Notes: a model not told the origin generated them from the sequence alone. Positions 29,678-39,150 are shown, counted from the first letter of the stretch. The stretch: DNA of 64,000 nucleotides from Bifidobacterium polysaccharolyticum (GCF_016101585.1 NZ_JACFQG010000003.1:1826-65825), one strand, 5' to 3'. Made by a program: numbers and translations.

Positions 29678-29859
29678 GTGCCGACACCCATGTCTGTAAC
29701 TGTCCACCGGCCCATGTTGACAAGGGAGGTAGCTGGGTGGCCAAGGTTCCGCAACAGGTCATCTGGCGTCCTTTCTTGTCTACGCGGACAGAATGGGTGT
29801 TACGCGCAGAGCAAGAGTCCACGATGTGGCGTAGGAAGCCAGCGTCTCTATCGCCACGA

Positions 29860-30728
29860 TGTCTTGCATCTACTGCCGATCGAGTCACGTAAGGGAATTC
29901 ACGCGTTTGAAAGGGTTAGAAGTTTCCCAGCGGTTGAATGACATTCCGGGTGTAAGTGCGCGCAGCCTGGCTAGTGGAGGACCGACGTCCTGGGCATCTA
30001 TTCAAGCGGACCTTTCTGCGTGTATAGGCCTGGCGATGCCGGCAATGCAAGTCCGGGCTGTGAGAAAGGCGGGGATGATATCGATATCTGCTCCCAGACT
30101 TTGTATTCCAATGAGATTCTGCGGGGGCCCAACAGGTCTGCTGGGATATGCGTCAGGCTGTGCTCTGCGATAGTTCGATAGTCGATAATAAAACACGATC
30201 GATTCTTGATATGGCTGGCCGCATCGATGGTCTGGTACTGTTCGCGTGGGCCGGTGTTACCTCCACTTCATAGGAGCTTCGCATTATGATGCAGACAGCT
30301 ATGCAGATCCGGAGTTCCCAGGGTTCCCCTTGTTGTACGTCACTGAGAGTAACCACAAGTGATTCGGTGAGTTGGTCGATCATCTTATTTCCGTTCATGA
30401 CGCTCATCGGGTTGAGTTTGTGGGTTCCCTGATTAACCCCGTTATTTCGGAACCGTTCCATGTGGTCCAGGAACGCCTTGCTCGACTGGGCAAGTCTGTT
30501 CCGTCAACTCCAATTAATGAAGGCTGTAGTGGTGATCATCCCTTCCGGGTAAACAAAACAATGCTGTTGGTTTGTGATGTACCGGATGCAATCATCTGCG
30601 GGATTGACACAACAGCTCTGACCTTGTTTCATTTTCTCAGAGGATTAGGTGCGTGCGTCCTGGATGGTGTAATTGTTACCGGTTCTGACGGTATATACTG
30701 GCTGGCCGATTCTCCTAACCATTTGTGA
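29860..30728 (+). pseudogene. Broken LacI-family regulator gene
   Basis: Pieces of a LacI-type repressor are readable in order but in different frames: RLNDIPGVSARS (possible hinge/HTH end, about 29925-29965), RIDGLVLFAWAG (about 30215-30255), FPLLYVTESN then a stop (about 30325-30360), HDAHRVEFVGSLI, PDAIICGIDTTAL and DGVIVTGSDGIYW (to 30728). At least one frameshift and one in-frame stop split the sensor domain. It sits where a local regulator of the 31-35 kb importer would be expected. Confidence 0.65.
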
Positions 30729-30916
30729 CCGCGGTCTAGTTGCCGATGCGGGACATCGGCTGCCTGCCCGCTCGGGAACACGCAAAGCGAAGTAGAAAGC
30801 CATGGATTGAAGCCATGTCAATCTTGGTTCCTGAAAAGCTAGTTATTTGAGGGAGTTGTGGTTGTGCTCCTTCTGTGATGCACATATCTAACTGCCGTTA
30901 GGCTCCCGCGAGTGAT

Positions 30917-30945
30917 TTGACTGGGCAAATCCGGTCGCATAGATT
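30917..30945 (+). promoter_or_regulatory. Promoter of the 31-kb sugar importer
   Basis: TTGACT (30917-30922), 17-nt spacer, TAGATT (30940-30945), about 55 nt before the start codon. Confidence 0.65.
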
Positions 30946-30973
30946 AGCTATGTAATCTAAGCCCTTAGATTAC
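30940..30973. repeat. Three alternating TTAGATTA-type half sites
   Basis: TAGATTA (30940-30946), GTAATCTAA (30952-30960) and TTAGATTAC (30965-30973) alternate in orientation. The last two form a perfect 9-bp inverted repeat with a 4-nt centre, and the first two a perfect 7-bp one. They overlap the -10 and the start site, so they probably form a regulator binding site. Confidence 0.65.
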
Positions 30974-30999
30974 CGTAAATCACTTCAAGGAGGAACGTG

Positions 31000-32302
31000 A
31001 TGAGAAGAAGTGCGTCAAGCGCAAGGGCTTTGGCAGGGATCGTCATCAGCATTGCTACTGTCTTTGGATTCGCCGGTTGCGGAAGGACGAATAATGAAAC
31101 AACTGCGGGGGGGGGGTGGTGATTCTTCCATAGCCCTTGACAACAAGCCGGCAACTGGTGAGTTGAATTTATGGGGTATTGGCAACGAGGGTGAGAAGTT
31201 GCCTGAATTGATCCGGGATTTTGAAAAGGAAAATCCGGATGTCCATGTCAAGGTGACCTCCATTCCATGGACTTCCGCACATGATAAATTTCAAACTGCC
31301 ATCGCTGCGGGTACGGGTCCTGACTTGGCGCAGCTGGGGAGCACCTGGATGGCTGATTTCGCCAACGGGCTAGCTACGGTTCCCAAGAATCTGGACATGA
31401 GTGACCTGGCCAAGGGTGCTGTGGAATCCGGTAAGGTCGCAAAGCGTCAGGTCGGTGTTCCTTGGTATGTAGAAACGCGCGTTATTTATTATCGAACTGA
31501 CATCGCAAAAAAGGCAGGGTGGGATCATGCACCCGGCAATTGGGATGAACTACGCGCGATGGCCAAGGACATGCAGAAACAAGAGGGCGTCAAATATGGA
31601 ATCTGGCTGGTTCCCACCGGCCAGGACAGTTTCCTCGCAAGCCTTCCATTCGCTTTCTCCCAGGGTGCTGAACTGACTAATGCCGATGGCAGCAAATGGA
31701 CGATTGATACACCGGAGATGAAGAAGGCCATTACATACACTAGCAACTTCTTCAAAGACAAGATTGCAAATGTAAACGCAGATGTCAGCCCAGGGGCTGA
31801 CATGGCTGCATTCGCGGCAGGTACCACTCCGATGAAGCTTGACGGTCCTACCAGTATAGGACAGATTGAACAAATCGGTGGTCCTGATATGAAATCCAAG
31901 TTCACCACTGCTCCTCTTCCGAAAGGAGAGAAGGGGAACATCTCATTCTCGGGCGGATGTGGAATGATCGTCTTCAAGACCTCGAAGAACAAGGAAGCTG
32001 CCTGGAAGTTGATTCGTTGGCTGAGCAAGCCAGAAGTGCAGGCGAAGTGGTACAAAATCTCAACCGACCTGCCGGCTTCCCAGAAGGCGTGGGATGACCC
32101 AGTTCTCAAGAATGACGACAAACTGGCCGCCTTCTCCACACAGTTGAAGAGCATGAAAGCCACACCTTCGGTAACCACATGGCAACAGGTAGGCTCTGCC
32201 GGAGACAAAATCATCGAACAGATCAACAGGGGAGCCGTGAGCGTGGACGAAGGCCTGTCCAAGCTTCAGTCTGCAGCTGATGCGGCTGGGATGGGTAAGT
32301 AA
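31000..32302 (+). pseudogene. Sugar ABC importer binding lipoprotein (family 1), out of frame at poly-G
   Basis: The ATG at 31000, 6 nt after AAGGAGG, opens a clear lipoprotein signal (hydrophobic core, lipobox GFAGC with Cys at residue 27). That frame ends at a TGA just after ten consecutive G (31107-31116). The mature family-1 solute-binding protein continues in the next frame to 32302 (LNLWGIGNEGEKLPELI, TGPDLAQLGSTWMADFA, KLIRWLSKPEVQAKWY). Nine G would restore one frame. So this is an inactivated gene, a phase-variable gene or a homopolymer sequencing error. It is the binding protein for the two following permeases; the ligand is unknown. Confidence 0.8.
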
Positions 32303-32305
32303 GCT

Positions 32306-33226
32306 ATGAAGCTCTTCCGTAGCTCATCCGATGTCGGCGGTGCTTCCGCCCTCATGCGTCGCCGGCGGACCCTGGTGGCCTGGGGGTTTGCCCTCCCATT
32401 CACATTGGTCTTCTGCATTTTTATGCTTCTGCCTCTCCTCTCATCTCTGTTCATGTCCTTCACCGACATGACCTCCAGGGATCTGAGGACGCCGTTCAAT
32501 GTGAACTTCATGGGGCTGTCACAGTATGTGGCCCTCTTCAGGGATCCGCAGTTCCTGCGATCTCTGAAGATCACCGGTATCTTTGTCCTGGTGGGTCTTC
32601 CCCTGACCATGGCCCTGGCCCTCTGTTTTGCCGTGGCCCTCAATAAGGGTTCCCAGCACCTGAACGCCTTCTTCCGGGCCCTCTACTATGCACCGGTGGT
32701 GGCCAGCGTGGTTGCCGTATCCGTGGTGTGGCGCTACATCCTTCAGAGGGACGGCTTGCTCAACTCAGCACTGGCCCTTATCGGGGTGCAGGGTCCGGAC
32801 TGGCTCCACGACACCAGATACGCCCTACCGGCCCTGATCGTCATGACTACCTGGCGGAACATGGGCACCCTAATGATCATCTTTCTGGCTGGATTGCAGA
32901 CCGTGCCAGAGGACGTCAAGGAAGCTGCGGCCATTGATGGGGCCTCTCGGAGGAGGATTTTCTGGAGCATTACCCTCCCCCTGCTCAAGCCCACCCTCCT
33001 GCTGGGGGCGGTTCTCCTCTCGGTCACCTACCTCCAGTTCTTCGAGGAATCTTTCGTGATGACCCAGGGGGGACCGTTGAATTCCACCCTCTCGGCCTCC
33101 TACTACGTCTACCAGAAGTTCAGTTTCGGTCAGTATGGGATTTCATCGGCGGCCAGCTATGTCCTCTTCGTGATAATCGCCTTGGTCAGCGCCCTGCAAT
33201 TCAAGGTGTTGAGGTCCGATGACTGA
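32306..33226 (+). CDS. Sugar ABC importer permease, MalF/UgpA type (CUT1)
   Basis: Inner-membrane permease of 306 residues with six predicted helices; the first is LVAWGFALPFTLVFCIFMLLP (about 22-42). The EAA loop reads EDVKEAAAIDGASRRRIFW-ITLPLLKP (about 205-232), with the family Gly in place. It starts 3 nt after the binding-protein stop, so translation is probably coupled. No ATPase gene follows, implying a shared MsmK/MalK-type ATPase encoded elsewhere. Confidence 0.9.
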   Translation: MKLFRSSSDVGGASALMRRRRTLVAWGFALPFTLVFCIFMLLPLLSSLFMSFTDMTSRDLRTPFNVNFMGLSQYVALFRDPQFLRSLKITGIFVLVGLPLTMALALCFAVALNKGSQHLNAFFRALYYAPVVASVVAVSVVWRYILQRDGLLNSALALIGVQGPDWLHDTRYALPALIVMTTWRNMGTLMIIFLAGLQTVPEDVKEAAAIDGASRRRIFWSITLPLLKPTLLLGAVLLSVTYLQFFEESFVMTQGGPLNSTLSASYYVYQKFSFGQYGISSAASYVLFVIIALVSALQFKVLRSDD

Positions 33227-33242
33227 GGAAGGGGAGAGAGCA

Positions 33243-34178
33243 ATGAAAGCACATATGGGAGTGAGAAGCACCGGCTTCCGCTCTTCTTCCACTGCCGGTG
33301 CCCTTGATGCCCGCAGGGTCCCATCTCCACTTAGGGAGAACACGCCTACACCCTGGCAGAGGTTCATGAGGGGGAGGGGCCTGTCTTATATGGTTCTAGC
33401 AGTGGTGGGCGGTTTCTGGGTCTTCCCATTCATCTGGATGGCGCTGGGCTCGCTAAAGACCCAGCGTGAGATTTTGGTTTCACCGCCCACCTTCCTCCCC
33501 GAGAATCCGACCGCGGCCAACTACACCAAGTGGTTCAGCGAACTCCATTTCGGTACCTTCTTTGCCAACAGCCTCATCGTGGCCGTGGTGACCGTGCTGG
33601 GGAACGTGGTCTTCTGCTCCATGGTTGGGTATGCCCTAGCCAAGATCGACTTCGCCGGCAAGAAGATCCTCTTTGGGGCTGTCATGGTCACCCTGATGGT
33701 CCCCAGTGTCTCCACCTTCGTCCCCCTCTTCGTAATCATCGCCAACATGGGGTTGTCTAACTCCTACCTGGCCCTGATCCTCCCCTTCCTGACCCAGCCC
33801 ATCGGGGTCTTCCTCATGCGGCAGTTTATCTCGGGTATCCCGGACGCCCTCCTGGAGGCCGCGCGGGTGGATGGGGCCGGCGAGCTGAGGATATTCTGGT
33901 CCATCGTCCTCCCCCAGTGCGGGCCACCACTGGCCACCCTGAGCATCCTTACCTTCCTGTCTTCCTGGAACAACTTCCTGTGGCCGCTTGTCGCCATGCA
34001 GACGGAAGATAAGTACACGCTCCCGGTGGCTCTTTCGCTCTATTCAACCGGTCAGAACGCCACGAATTATGGTGTCCTCCTGGCAGGGGCCGTGCTGGTC
34101 ATCACTCCCATACTTTTGCTCTTTGTTTTTCTGCAGAGGTACTTCATACAGGGAGTGGCCATGACCGGCATCAAGTGA
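33243..34178 (+). CDS. Sugar ABC importer permease, MalG/UgpE type (CUT1)
   Basis: Second permease, about 311 residues. Typical MalG features: a first helix YMVLAVVGGFWVFPFIWMALGSLK, the NSLIVAVVTVLGNVVFCSMVGYALAK stretch, and the EAA loop DALLEAARVDGAGELRIFWSIVLPQCGPPLA (split in the middle of the protein). SWNNFLWPLV and a C-terminal FLQRYFIQGVAMTGIK complete the match. The ATG at 33243 has GGGGAG 6 nt upstream. An in-frame ATG at 33219 overlapping the upstream stop is the alternative. Confidence 0.88.
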   Translation: MKAHMGVRSTGFRSSSTAGALDARRVPSPLRENTPTPWQRFMRGRGLSYMVLAVVGGFWVFPFIWMALGSLKTQREILVSPPTFLPENPTAANYTKWFSELHFGTFFANSLIVAVVTVLGNVVFCSMVGYALAKIDFAGKKILFGAVMVTLMVPSVSTFVPLFVIIANMGLSNSYLALILPFLTQPIGVFLMRQFISGIPDALLEAARVDGAGELRIFWSIVLPQCGPPLATLSILTFLSSWNNFLWPLVAMQTEDKYTLPVALSLYSTGQNATNYGVLLAGAVLVITPILLLFVFLQRYFIQGVAMTGIK

Positions 34179-34293
34179 AGGCAGCGGGTGAGGGGACGAC
34201 CGGCACCCTCGTCTGGAAGATGCAGGCAGGCCGGTTCAATGGGCGACCCTGGGAGGGGCCGCCCACCCAATCCAACAAGGAAGGTACATTCAC

Positions 34294-35475
34294 ATGCCAA
34301 CGCCTACATACACCTTTCCACAGGATTTCCTCTGGGGAGCGGCCACGGCTGCCCACCAGATAGAGGGCAACAATGTCAATGCCGACTGGTGGGTGCGTGA
34401 GCACCGGCCGGACAGCGACCTTAGCGAGCCTTCGGGGGACGCTGACGACAGCTACAACCGTTACGCGGAAGACATATCCCTCCTGGCCGGCAGCGGGTTG
34501 AACACATATCGCTTCTCAGTGGAGTGGGCCAGGGTGGAGCCTGAGGAGGGATTCTTCTCCCAGGCCCAGCTCCTACACTACCGGGCCATGATCGAAGCCT
34601 GCCTCCAGGCCGGGGTGACCCCCATGGTCACCCTGAACCACATGACCCTTCCCCGCTGGCTGGCCAGGCGAGGGGGCTGGCGCGATCCTGCCTCCACAGA
34701 CCTCTTCGGCCGATACGTGGAGCATCTCATCCCCATTCTGGAAGGGGTCACCTGGGTCTGCACGATCAATGAGCCCAATATGGTGGCTCTGACCCAAGGG
34801 GGGCAGGAGGGCAGCGACATGGCTGCTGCTTCTCTGCCCACCCCCGACCCGGTCATCTCAGAATCATTGGTCAAGGCCCACAGGAAGGCTCGGGAAGTCC
34901 TTTCCCGCCGACCGGGAATCAAGTCCGGTTGGACCATTGCCTGTCAGGATTTCCAGGCCTTGCCGGGCTGTGAGCAAGACATGGAGGAGTACCGCTACCC
35001 CCGTGAAGACTTTTTCACCCAGGCTGCACGAGGTGACGACTTCATAGGGGTGCAGGCTTACCTACGCACCTTCATCGGCCACGACGGTCCCCGGCCGGTC
35101 CCGGAGGATGCGGAGAAGACCCTGACCGGCTGGGAGTATTACCCTGCCGCCCTGGGGGAGGCCGTGCGCCACACTTGGCAGACCGCCGAGCACACCCCCA
35201 TCGTGGTCACCGAGAATGGAATTGCCACAGCCGATGACAGTCGGAGGATCGACTACACCTTCGACGCCTTGGCCGGCCTTCATCAGGCTATGGATGAAGG
35301 CGTGCATGTGGAGGGCTACCTCCACTGGTCCCTCCTGGACAACTACGAGTGGGGATCCTACGAGCCTACTTTCGGTTTGGTATCCGTGGACCACGAGACT
35401 TTCGAGCGTCACCCCAAGCCATCCTTGGCCTGGCTGGGTCAGGTGGCCCGTTCCGGCCTTCTTGCCCATCCCTAA
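34294..35475 (+). CDS. GH1 beta-glycosidase (short form)
   Basis: Cytosolic GH1 enzyme of 393 residues, shorter than the usual 440-480. N-terminal signature FPQDFLWGAATAAHQIEG (about 8-25); acid/base Glu in CTINEPN (about 157); nucleophile Glu in VVTENGIA (about 304); C-terminal HWSLLDNYEWGSYEPTFGLV. Loops between strands are trimmed, notably before the nucleophile. It follows the CUT1 permeases by 115 nt and AAGGTACATTCAC precedes its ATG. It probably hydrolyses the beta-linked sugar brought in by that importer. Whether the ligand is a glucoside, galactoside or fucoside cannot be told. Confidence 0.88.
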   Translation: MPTPTYTFPQDFLWGAATAAHQIEGNNVNADWWVREHRPDSDLSEPSGDADDSYNRYAEDISLLAGSGLNTYRFSVEWARVEPEEGFFSQAQLLHYRAMIEACLQAGVTPMVTLNHMTLPRWLARRGGWRDPASTDLFGRYVEHLIPILEGVTWVCTINEPNMVALTQGGQEGSDMAAASLPTPDPVISESLVKAHRKAREVLSRRPGIKSGWTIACQDFQALPGCEQDMEEYRYPREDFFTQAARGDDFIGVQAYLRTFIGHDGPRPVPEDAEKTLTGWEYYPAALGEAVRHTWQTAEHTPIVVTENGIATADDSRRIDYTFDALAGLHQAMDEGVHVEGYLHWSLLDNYEWGSYEPTFGLVSVDHETFERHPKPSLAWLGQVARSGLLAHP

Positions 35476-35500
35476 GGCTAATACAGACACGAGCACGAAC

Positions 35501-35541
35501 GTCCGGCCCCGAACCGACTTCATATTAGTCCGGGGCCGGAC
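35501..35541 (+). terminator. Terminator-like hairpin after the GH1 gene
   Basis: GTCCGGCCCCG and CGGGGCCGGAC form a perfect 11-bp stem with a 19-nt loop, 25 nt after the stop. It lacks a clear T-run. Confidence 0.65.
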
Positions 35542-35699
35542 GCTACCACATACCTCGCTGCGCTTACTGGCTGGTCGGGCGCGATGCCCTTGCCTGCACG
35601 GATCCAGATCAAGAAGTCACGGTGGATACAAATCGAGAGATTCAGCCGATGAGCCAGCTGACGGGCGAAGCATGCATGCACGGAATTACTGCTGAAAAG

Positions 35700-35772
35700 T
35701 GGAGCTGAGGGTAGTCGAAACCCCGACCTCTTCGATGCGAACGAAGCGCTCTACCAACTGAGCTACAGCCCC
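35700..35772 (-). tRNA. tRNA-Ala (anticodon CGC)
   Basis: On the minus strand GGGGCTG pairs with CAGCTCC (one G-T) as acceptor stem. The D arm is GCTC-AGTTGGTA-GAGC. The anticodon stem CTTCG/CGAAG encloses loop TTCGCAT, so the anticodon is CGC. The T arm is GGGGT-TTCGACT-ACCCT, with discriminator A. The 3' CCA is not encoded. It is isolated, between the two glycan regions, and could serve as an integration target, though no direct repeat of its 3' end was found nearby. Confidence 0.95.
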
Positions 35773-35912
35773 ATTCGTTGCCCGACCGTAGCCGAACAAC
35801 AGACTGTACTGTATCGCAGGGTGGGCACAAACGCAATTTGGACGGTCTGTGCCATGACTCCGTGTTACGACCCATGGTTCGGTTTTTGCAGATGCCGGAT
35901 GGGTTGTCATAT

Positions 35913-36614
35913 TCAGTCGCTGAGGTTCTCGTCCTGGTCAGCGGCTACCTGAGCGGATTCGGCCCTTTTGCCCCTGCCTGCTCTGGCCTTGATCAGGCCG
36001 ATAACGGTCGGCATGACGGATATGAGCAGAATAAGGATGATGACCAGTTCGAAATGCTCCTGGACGGCCGGGATACCGCCGAAGAAGTAACCCAGGAGGG
36101 TGAAGAGGGTGGACCAGACCAGACCCCCCAGAACACTGAAGGGTGTGAACCGGGTCCACTTCATCCCCGAGATCCCCGAGATGAAAGGCATGAAGGTCCT
36201 GATGAAGGGGAAGAAGCGGCCTAGGAAAACAGCCAAGGGGCCCCACTTGTCTATCATTCCCTCTGTTTTGGCCAGCCGCTCTGGGGTCAAGGCCTTCACC
36301 CTGCCTGACCTGATGATGGCCCGTCCGAAAAAGTGCCCTATGAAGTAGTTGCTCTGGTCGCCGAGGATCGGAGCCAGGCAGACGACCGGCAGGAGGATGT
36401 CCAATGCCATCCCGCTGGTGGGGTCGTGTGCGAAGACGCCGGCCGCGAATAAGAGGGAGTCACCGGGCAGAAAGGGCATGAAGACCACGCCCGTCTCGAT
36501 GAAGATGATCAGGAAGATGAATGCATATGTGGGCACCAGTCCCATGGCAATCCACCCCGCGATAGCGCTACGCGGATCTTTGAGTAGGTTGATGAGCCAG
36601 TGTATGAATCCCAT
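35913..36614 (-). CDS. DedA family membrane protein
   Basis: Integral membrane protein of 233 residues in the DedA/SNARE-associated family. Visible features: an N-terminal re-entrant region (YAFIFLIIFIETGVVFMPFLPGDSLLFAAG, about 31-60), the Glu of FIETG and the PGD motif. GDQSNYFIGHFFGRAI follows at about 85-100, then FLGRFFPFIRTFMPFISGISGM (about 130-151, with the conserved R-F-x-P-x-x-R-T-x-x-P), and two C-terminal helices before a basic/acidic tail. Members transport or flip lipids (undecaprenyl phosphate or phosphatidylethanolamine) or support proton-motive force. It stands alone and is divergent from the importer at 37131. Confidence 0.92.
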   Translation of the reverse strand: MGFIHWLINLLKDPRSAIAGWIAMGLVPTYAFIFLIIFIETGVVFMPFLPGDSLLFAAGVFAHDPTSGMALDILLPVVCLAPILGDQSNYFIGHFFGRAIIRSGRVKALTPERLAKTEGMIDKWGPLAVFLGRFFPFIRTFMPFISGISGMKWTRFTPFSVLGGLVWSTLFTLLGYFFGGIPAVQEHFELVIILILLISVMPTVIGLIKARAGRGKRAESAQVAADQDENLSD

Positions 36615-36994
36615 TTGTCAAAGACCGTCCTGTTATGTTGAAACATGAACAGTTTCAAACTGTAACAAGTCTGGTTCACGGCAGGTTGGCCTTCACCAGA
36701 CCCTTGCGAGGAAGACACAACCGCCAGCCTCCGGCACAGGTCCTGTGCGAGGGAGGTAAATTGTTCCTATGGTGACTTAATTCGAAGGGTAACGGCTGGT
36801 GTCCATGGTCAAAGCCGTTATCAATGACTCCAGTCCAGCCAGTCGTCAGGTCCGCCTGACGTGCAGGTGGAAGGCGGTGGCCTGTCATGGGCTCCCGAGG
36901 CCTATCTGCGGATGCCGTACCTGACGGACTCTCTGATAGGGATAGCAAGAGGCGTTTCCTATTTGCGATTATTGGGAGTCCCCTGCTAGTCTAA

Positions 36995-37024
36995 TTGACA
37001 TAAGAGGAATTGTTAATTTAATAT
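36995..37024 (+). promoter_or_regulatory. Promoter of the 37-52 kb operon
   Basis: TTGACA (36995-37000), 18-nt spacer, TAATAT (37019-37024). The -35 is perfect consensus and the region is locally AT-rich. Confidence 0.7.
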
Positions 37025-37036
37025 CCTATTTATAGG

Positions 37037-37055
37037 GCTTTGGTAAAACCAAAGC
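37037..37055. promoter_or_regulatory. Perfect inverted repeat downstream of the promoter
   Basis: GCTTTGGT-AAA-ACCAAAGC, 8-bp arms around 3 nt, starting 12 nt after the -10. It could be a repressor site or a leader hairpin; the odd centre differs from the LacI-type sites elsewhere in the window. Confidence 0.55.
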
Positions 37056-37130
37056 GAAAATACATGGCTGTATTCCATTTGACCATGTACCGCATTCGAA
37101 GAAGCGAAGTGGCTGACCGAAGGAGGAAGG

Positions 37131-38168
37131 GTGCAGGTTAATCATCAAGATGCGAACGTCGTTTTGGACCGGGCCGTCGGGTCTCCCGCGTCCGAAGCGA
37201 CGCTGTCTCATAGTGCGCGAGCGTCCGCGCCGAAAAGGAAAAGACGGTTTCCAGGGAAGGTAGAATCCTCCAAGCGCCACGGTTTCAATCTTTGGCTCCT
37301 CATCGTTCCCCTTCTTATTTTCGTAGTTCTCTTCAGTTATCTCCCTCTGTTCGGGTGGGTTTACGCCTTCTTCGACTACCAGCCCCCTATCCCTCTGTCG
37401 AAGAGCAAATTCGTGGGCCTCCAGTGGTTCGAGATGATGATTCAGAACCCCGCTCAGCTCCGCGCGGTCTGGCAAGTGCTCATCAACACTTTCGGCATTA
37501 GCGGCCTGGGCATTCTGACCAGCATGTTCCCCCTCTTCTTCGCCATCGCTCTCAACGAGATTAGATCCCGTTGGTTCAAGAACGTCGTCCAGACATTGAC
37601 CACCCTGCCCAACTTCATCAGCTGGGTCCTGGTCTACGCCGTGGCATTCGCCATGTTCTCCTCCTCCGGAATGGTCAACGAGACCCTGATGGACCTCCAT
37701 CTGATCACAGACCCCATCAAGTTCCTCGATTCCGACTCGCACACCTGGCTGAAGATGATGGCCTGGGGCTTGTGGAAGGGACTGGGCTGGGGGTCGATCA
37801 TGTACCTGGCGGGCATCGCCGGCATTGATCCGGAGCTTTATGAGGCCGCTGAGGTGGATGGGGCCAACCGATTCCAGCAGATCATCCATGTGACGATTCC
37901 GCAGTTGATGCCCACCTACTTCGTGCTCCTGCTCCTGTCAGTCTCCAACTTCCTGAACAACGGGATGGATCAGTACTTTGTCTTCCAGAACGCCTTCAAC
38001 CTCAAGCACATCCAGGTGCTTGACCTCTACGTCTACAACGTGGGCATGGGTCAGAACAGCCTCTCTCTTGCGACGGCCATATCCATGCTGAAATCCCTGG
38101 TCAGTGTGGTCCTTTTGTTCCTGGTCAATTGGGCCTCCAAGCGGACCCGTGGCGAGTCAATCATCTGA
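37131..38168 (+). CDS. ABC importer permease, LplB type
   Basis: Inner-membrane permease of 345 residues of the LplB/YteP group used for complex plant-wall oligosaccharides. A basic N-terminal region (about 1-48) precedes helix NLWLLIVPLLIFVVLFSYLPLFG and the family's YAFFDYQPP...FVGLQWFEMM segment. The EAA loop is DPELYEAAEVDGANRFQQIIHVTIPQL (about 235-261). The GTG at 37131 follows AAGGAGG by 4-5 nt. It heads a plus-strand run reaching 52649. No ATPase is encoded with it. Confidence 0.9.
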   Translation: MQVNHQDANVVLDRAVGSPASEATLSHSARASAPKRKRRFPGKVESSKRHGFNLWLLIVPLLIFVVLFSYLPLFGWVYAFFDYQPPIPLSKSKFVGLQWFEMMIQNPAQLRAVWQVLINTFGISGLGILTSMFPLFFAIALNEIRSRWFKNVVQTLTTLPNFISWVLVYAVAFAMFSSSGMVNETLMDLHLITDPIKFLDSDSHTWLKMMAWGLWKGLGWGSIMYLAGIAGIDPELYEAAEVDGANRFQQIIHVTIPQLMPTYFVLLLLSVSNFLNNGMDQYFVFQNAFNLKHIQVLDLYVYNVGMGQNSLSLATAISMLKSLVSVVLLFLVNWASKRTRGESII

Positions 38169-38187
38169 GCATGGGGGGAAAACAATC

Positions 38188-39129
38188 ATGAGCGACAGCA
38201 TGGCAATCGAATCGAAGGGCGTTTCTCCCCTCCTGCAGCGGACCAAGGGCGAGAAGGTGTTCAATGTCTTCAACATCGTCTTCTTCATCCTCTTCGCCTT
38301 TATCTGTACATATCCTTTCTACTATCTGATCATCAACAGCATCTCCGACAACACCCTGAGTGCTGCCGGCAAGATCACCATTCTGCCCAAGGGAATCCAC
38401 TGGAGCAACTATGTGGAGGTCTTCAAGCTGGAGGGCCTGGGCACAGCAGCCATGGTCTCCCTGGGACGTACCGTGATCGGCGCTGCCCTGACCGTACTGG
38501 CCAGCGCCTTCCTGGGCTTCCTCTTCACCCAGGAGGGAATGTGGCATCGCAAGCTCTGGTACCGCTTCATCATCGTGACCATGTACTTCAATGCTGGTCT
38601 GATCCCCATGTTCATCACGATGAAGAACCTGGGTCTGACCAATAACTTCTGGGTGTACATTCTGCCGGCCATCGTGCAGCCCTTCAATATTATTCTGGTG
38701 AAGACCTACATCGAGTCCATCCCCAAGTCTCTCCAGGAGGCGGCCGAGGTGGACGGCGCCGGCACACTGACGGTCTTCTTCAAGATCGTCCTGCCCATGT
38801 GCACGCCAATCTTGGCCACGGTGGCCATCTTCTCGGCCGTGGGGCAGTGGAACTCCTTCCAGGACACCTTGATCTACATGACTGATTCAAAGCTCTACTC
38901 TCTGCAGTATCTGCTCTATCAGTACATCAACCAGGCAAGCTCCTTGGCCAGTGCAGTCAAGGCCAGCGCGGGCGGCGCCCTGAATATGGCGGCCCTGGCC
39001 ACCCAGCAGACCCCGACCTCAATTCGCATGACTGTTGCCGTGATCGTGGTGCTGCCCATCCTCTTTATCTACCCGCTCTTCCAGCGCTACTTCGTCAAGG
39101 GCATGATGCTCGGCGCCGTCAAGGGCTGA
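38188..39129 (+). CDS. ABC importer permease, YtcP/MalG type
   Basis: Partner permease, about 313 residues. The first helix VFNIVFFILFAFICTYPFYYLIINSISD, the AASAFLGFLFTQ-like stretch, the EAA loop KSLQEAAEVDGAGTLTVFFKIVLPMCTPILA (mid-protein) and the end FQRYFVKGMMLGAVKG are typical of YtcP/YteP-paired permeases. The ATG at 38188 is 19 nt after the LplB stop, with GGGGGAA upstream. Confidence 0.9.
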   Translation: MSDSMAIESKGVSPLLQRTKGEKVFNVFNIVFFILFAFICTYPFYYLIINSISDNTLSAAGKITILPKGIHWSNYVEVFKLEGLGTAAMVSLGRTVIGAALTVLASAFLGFLFTQEGMWHRKLWYRFIIVTMYFNAGLIPMFITMKNLGLTNNFWVYILPAIVQPFNIILVKTYIESIPKSLQEAAEVDGAGTLTVFFKIVLPMCTPILATVAIFSAVGQWNSFQDTLIYMTDSKLYSLQYLLYQYINQASSLASAVKASAGGALNMAALATQQTPTSIRMTVAVIVVLPILFIYPLFQRYFVKGMMLGAVKG

Positions 39130-39150
39130 TCGAGAGGAGGTGCAACCTAG

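Larger units (their letters stand above)
36615..37130. other. Intergenic region before the xyloglucan-type locus
   Basis: 516 nt without a gene. It contains the promoter at 36995-37024, the 19-nt inverted repeat at 37037-37055 and a ribosome site AAGGAGG at 37120-37126. The first 350 nt show nothing else I can name. Confidence 0.6.

Noticed and set aside
35700-37000. tRNA-Ala as attachment site of a genomic island carrying the 37-58 kb locus
   Set aside because: No integrase gene and no direct repeat of the tRNA 3' end were found; the idea stays unsupported by this sequence.
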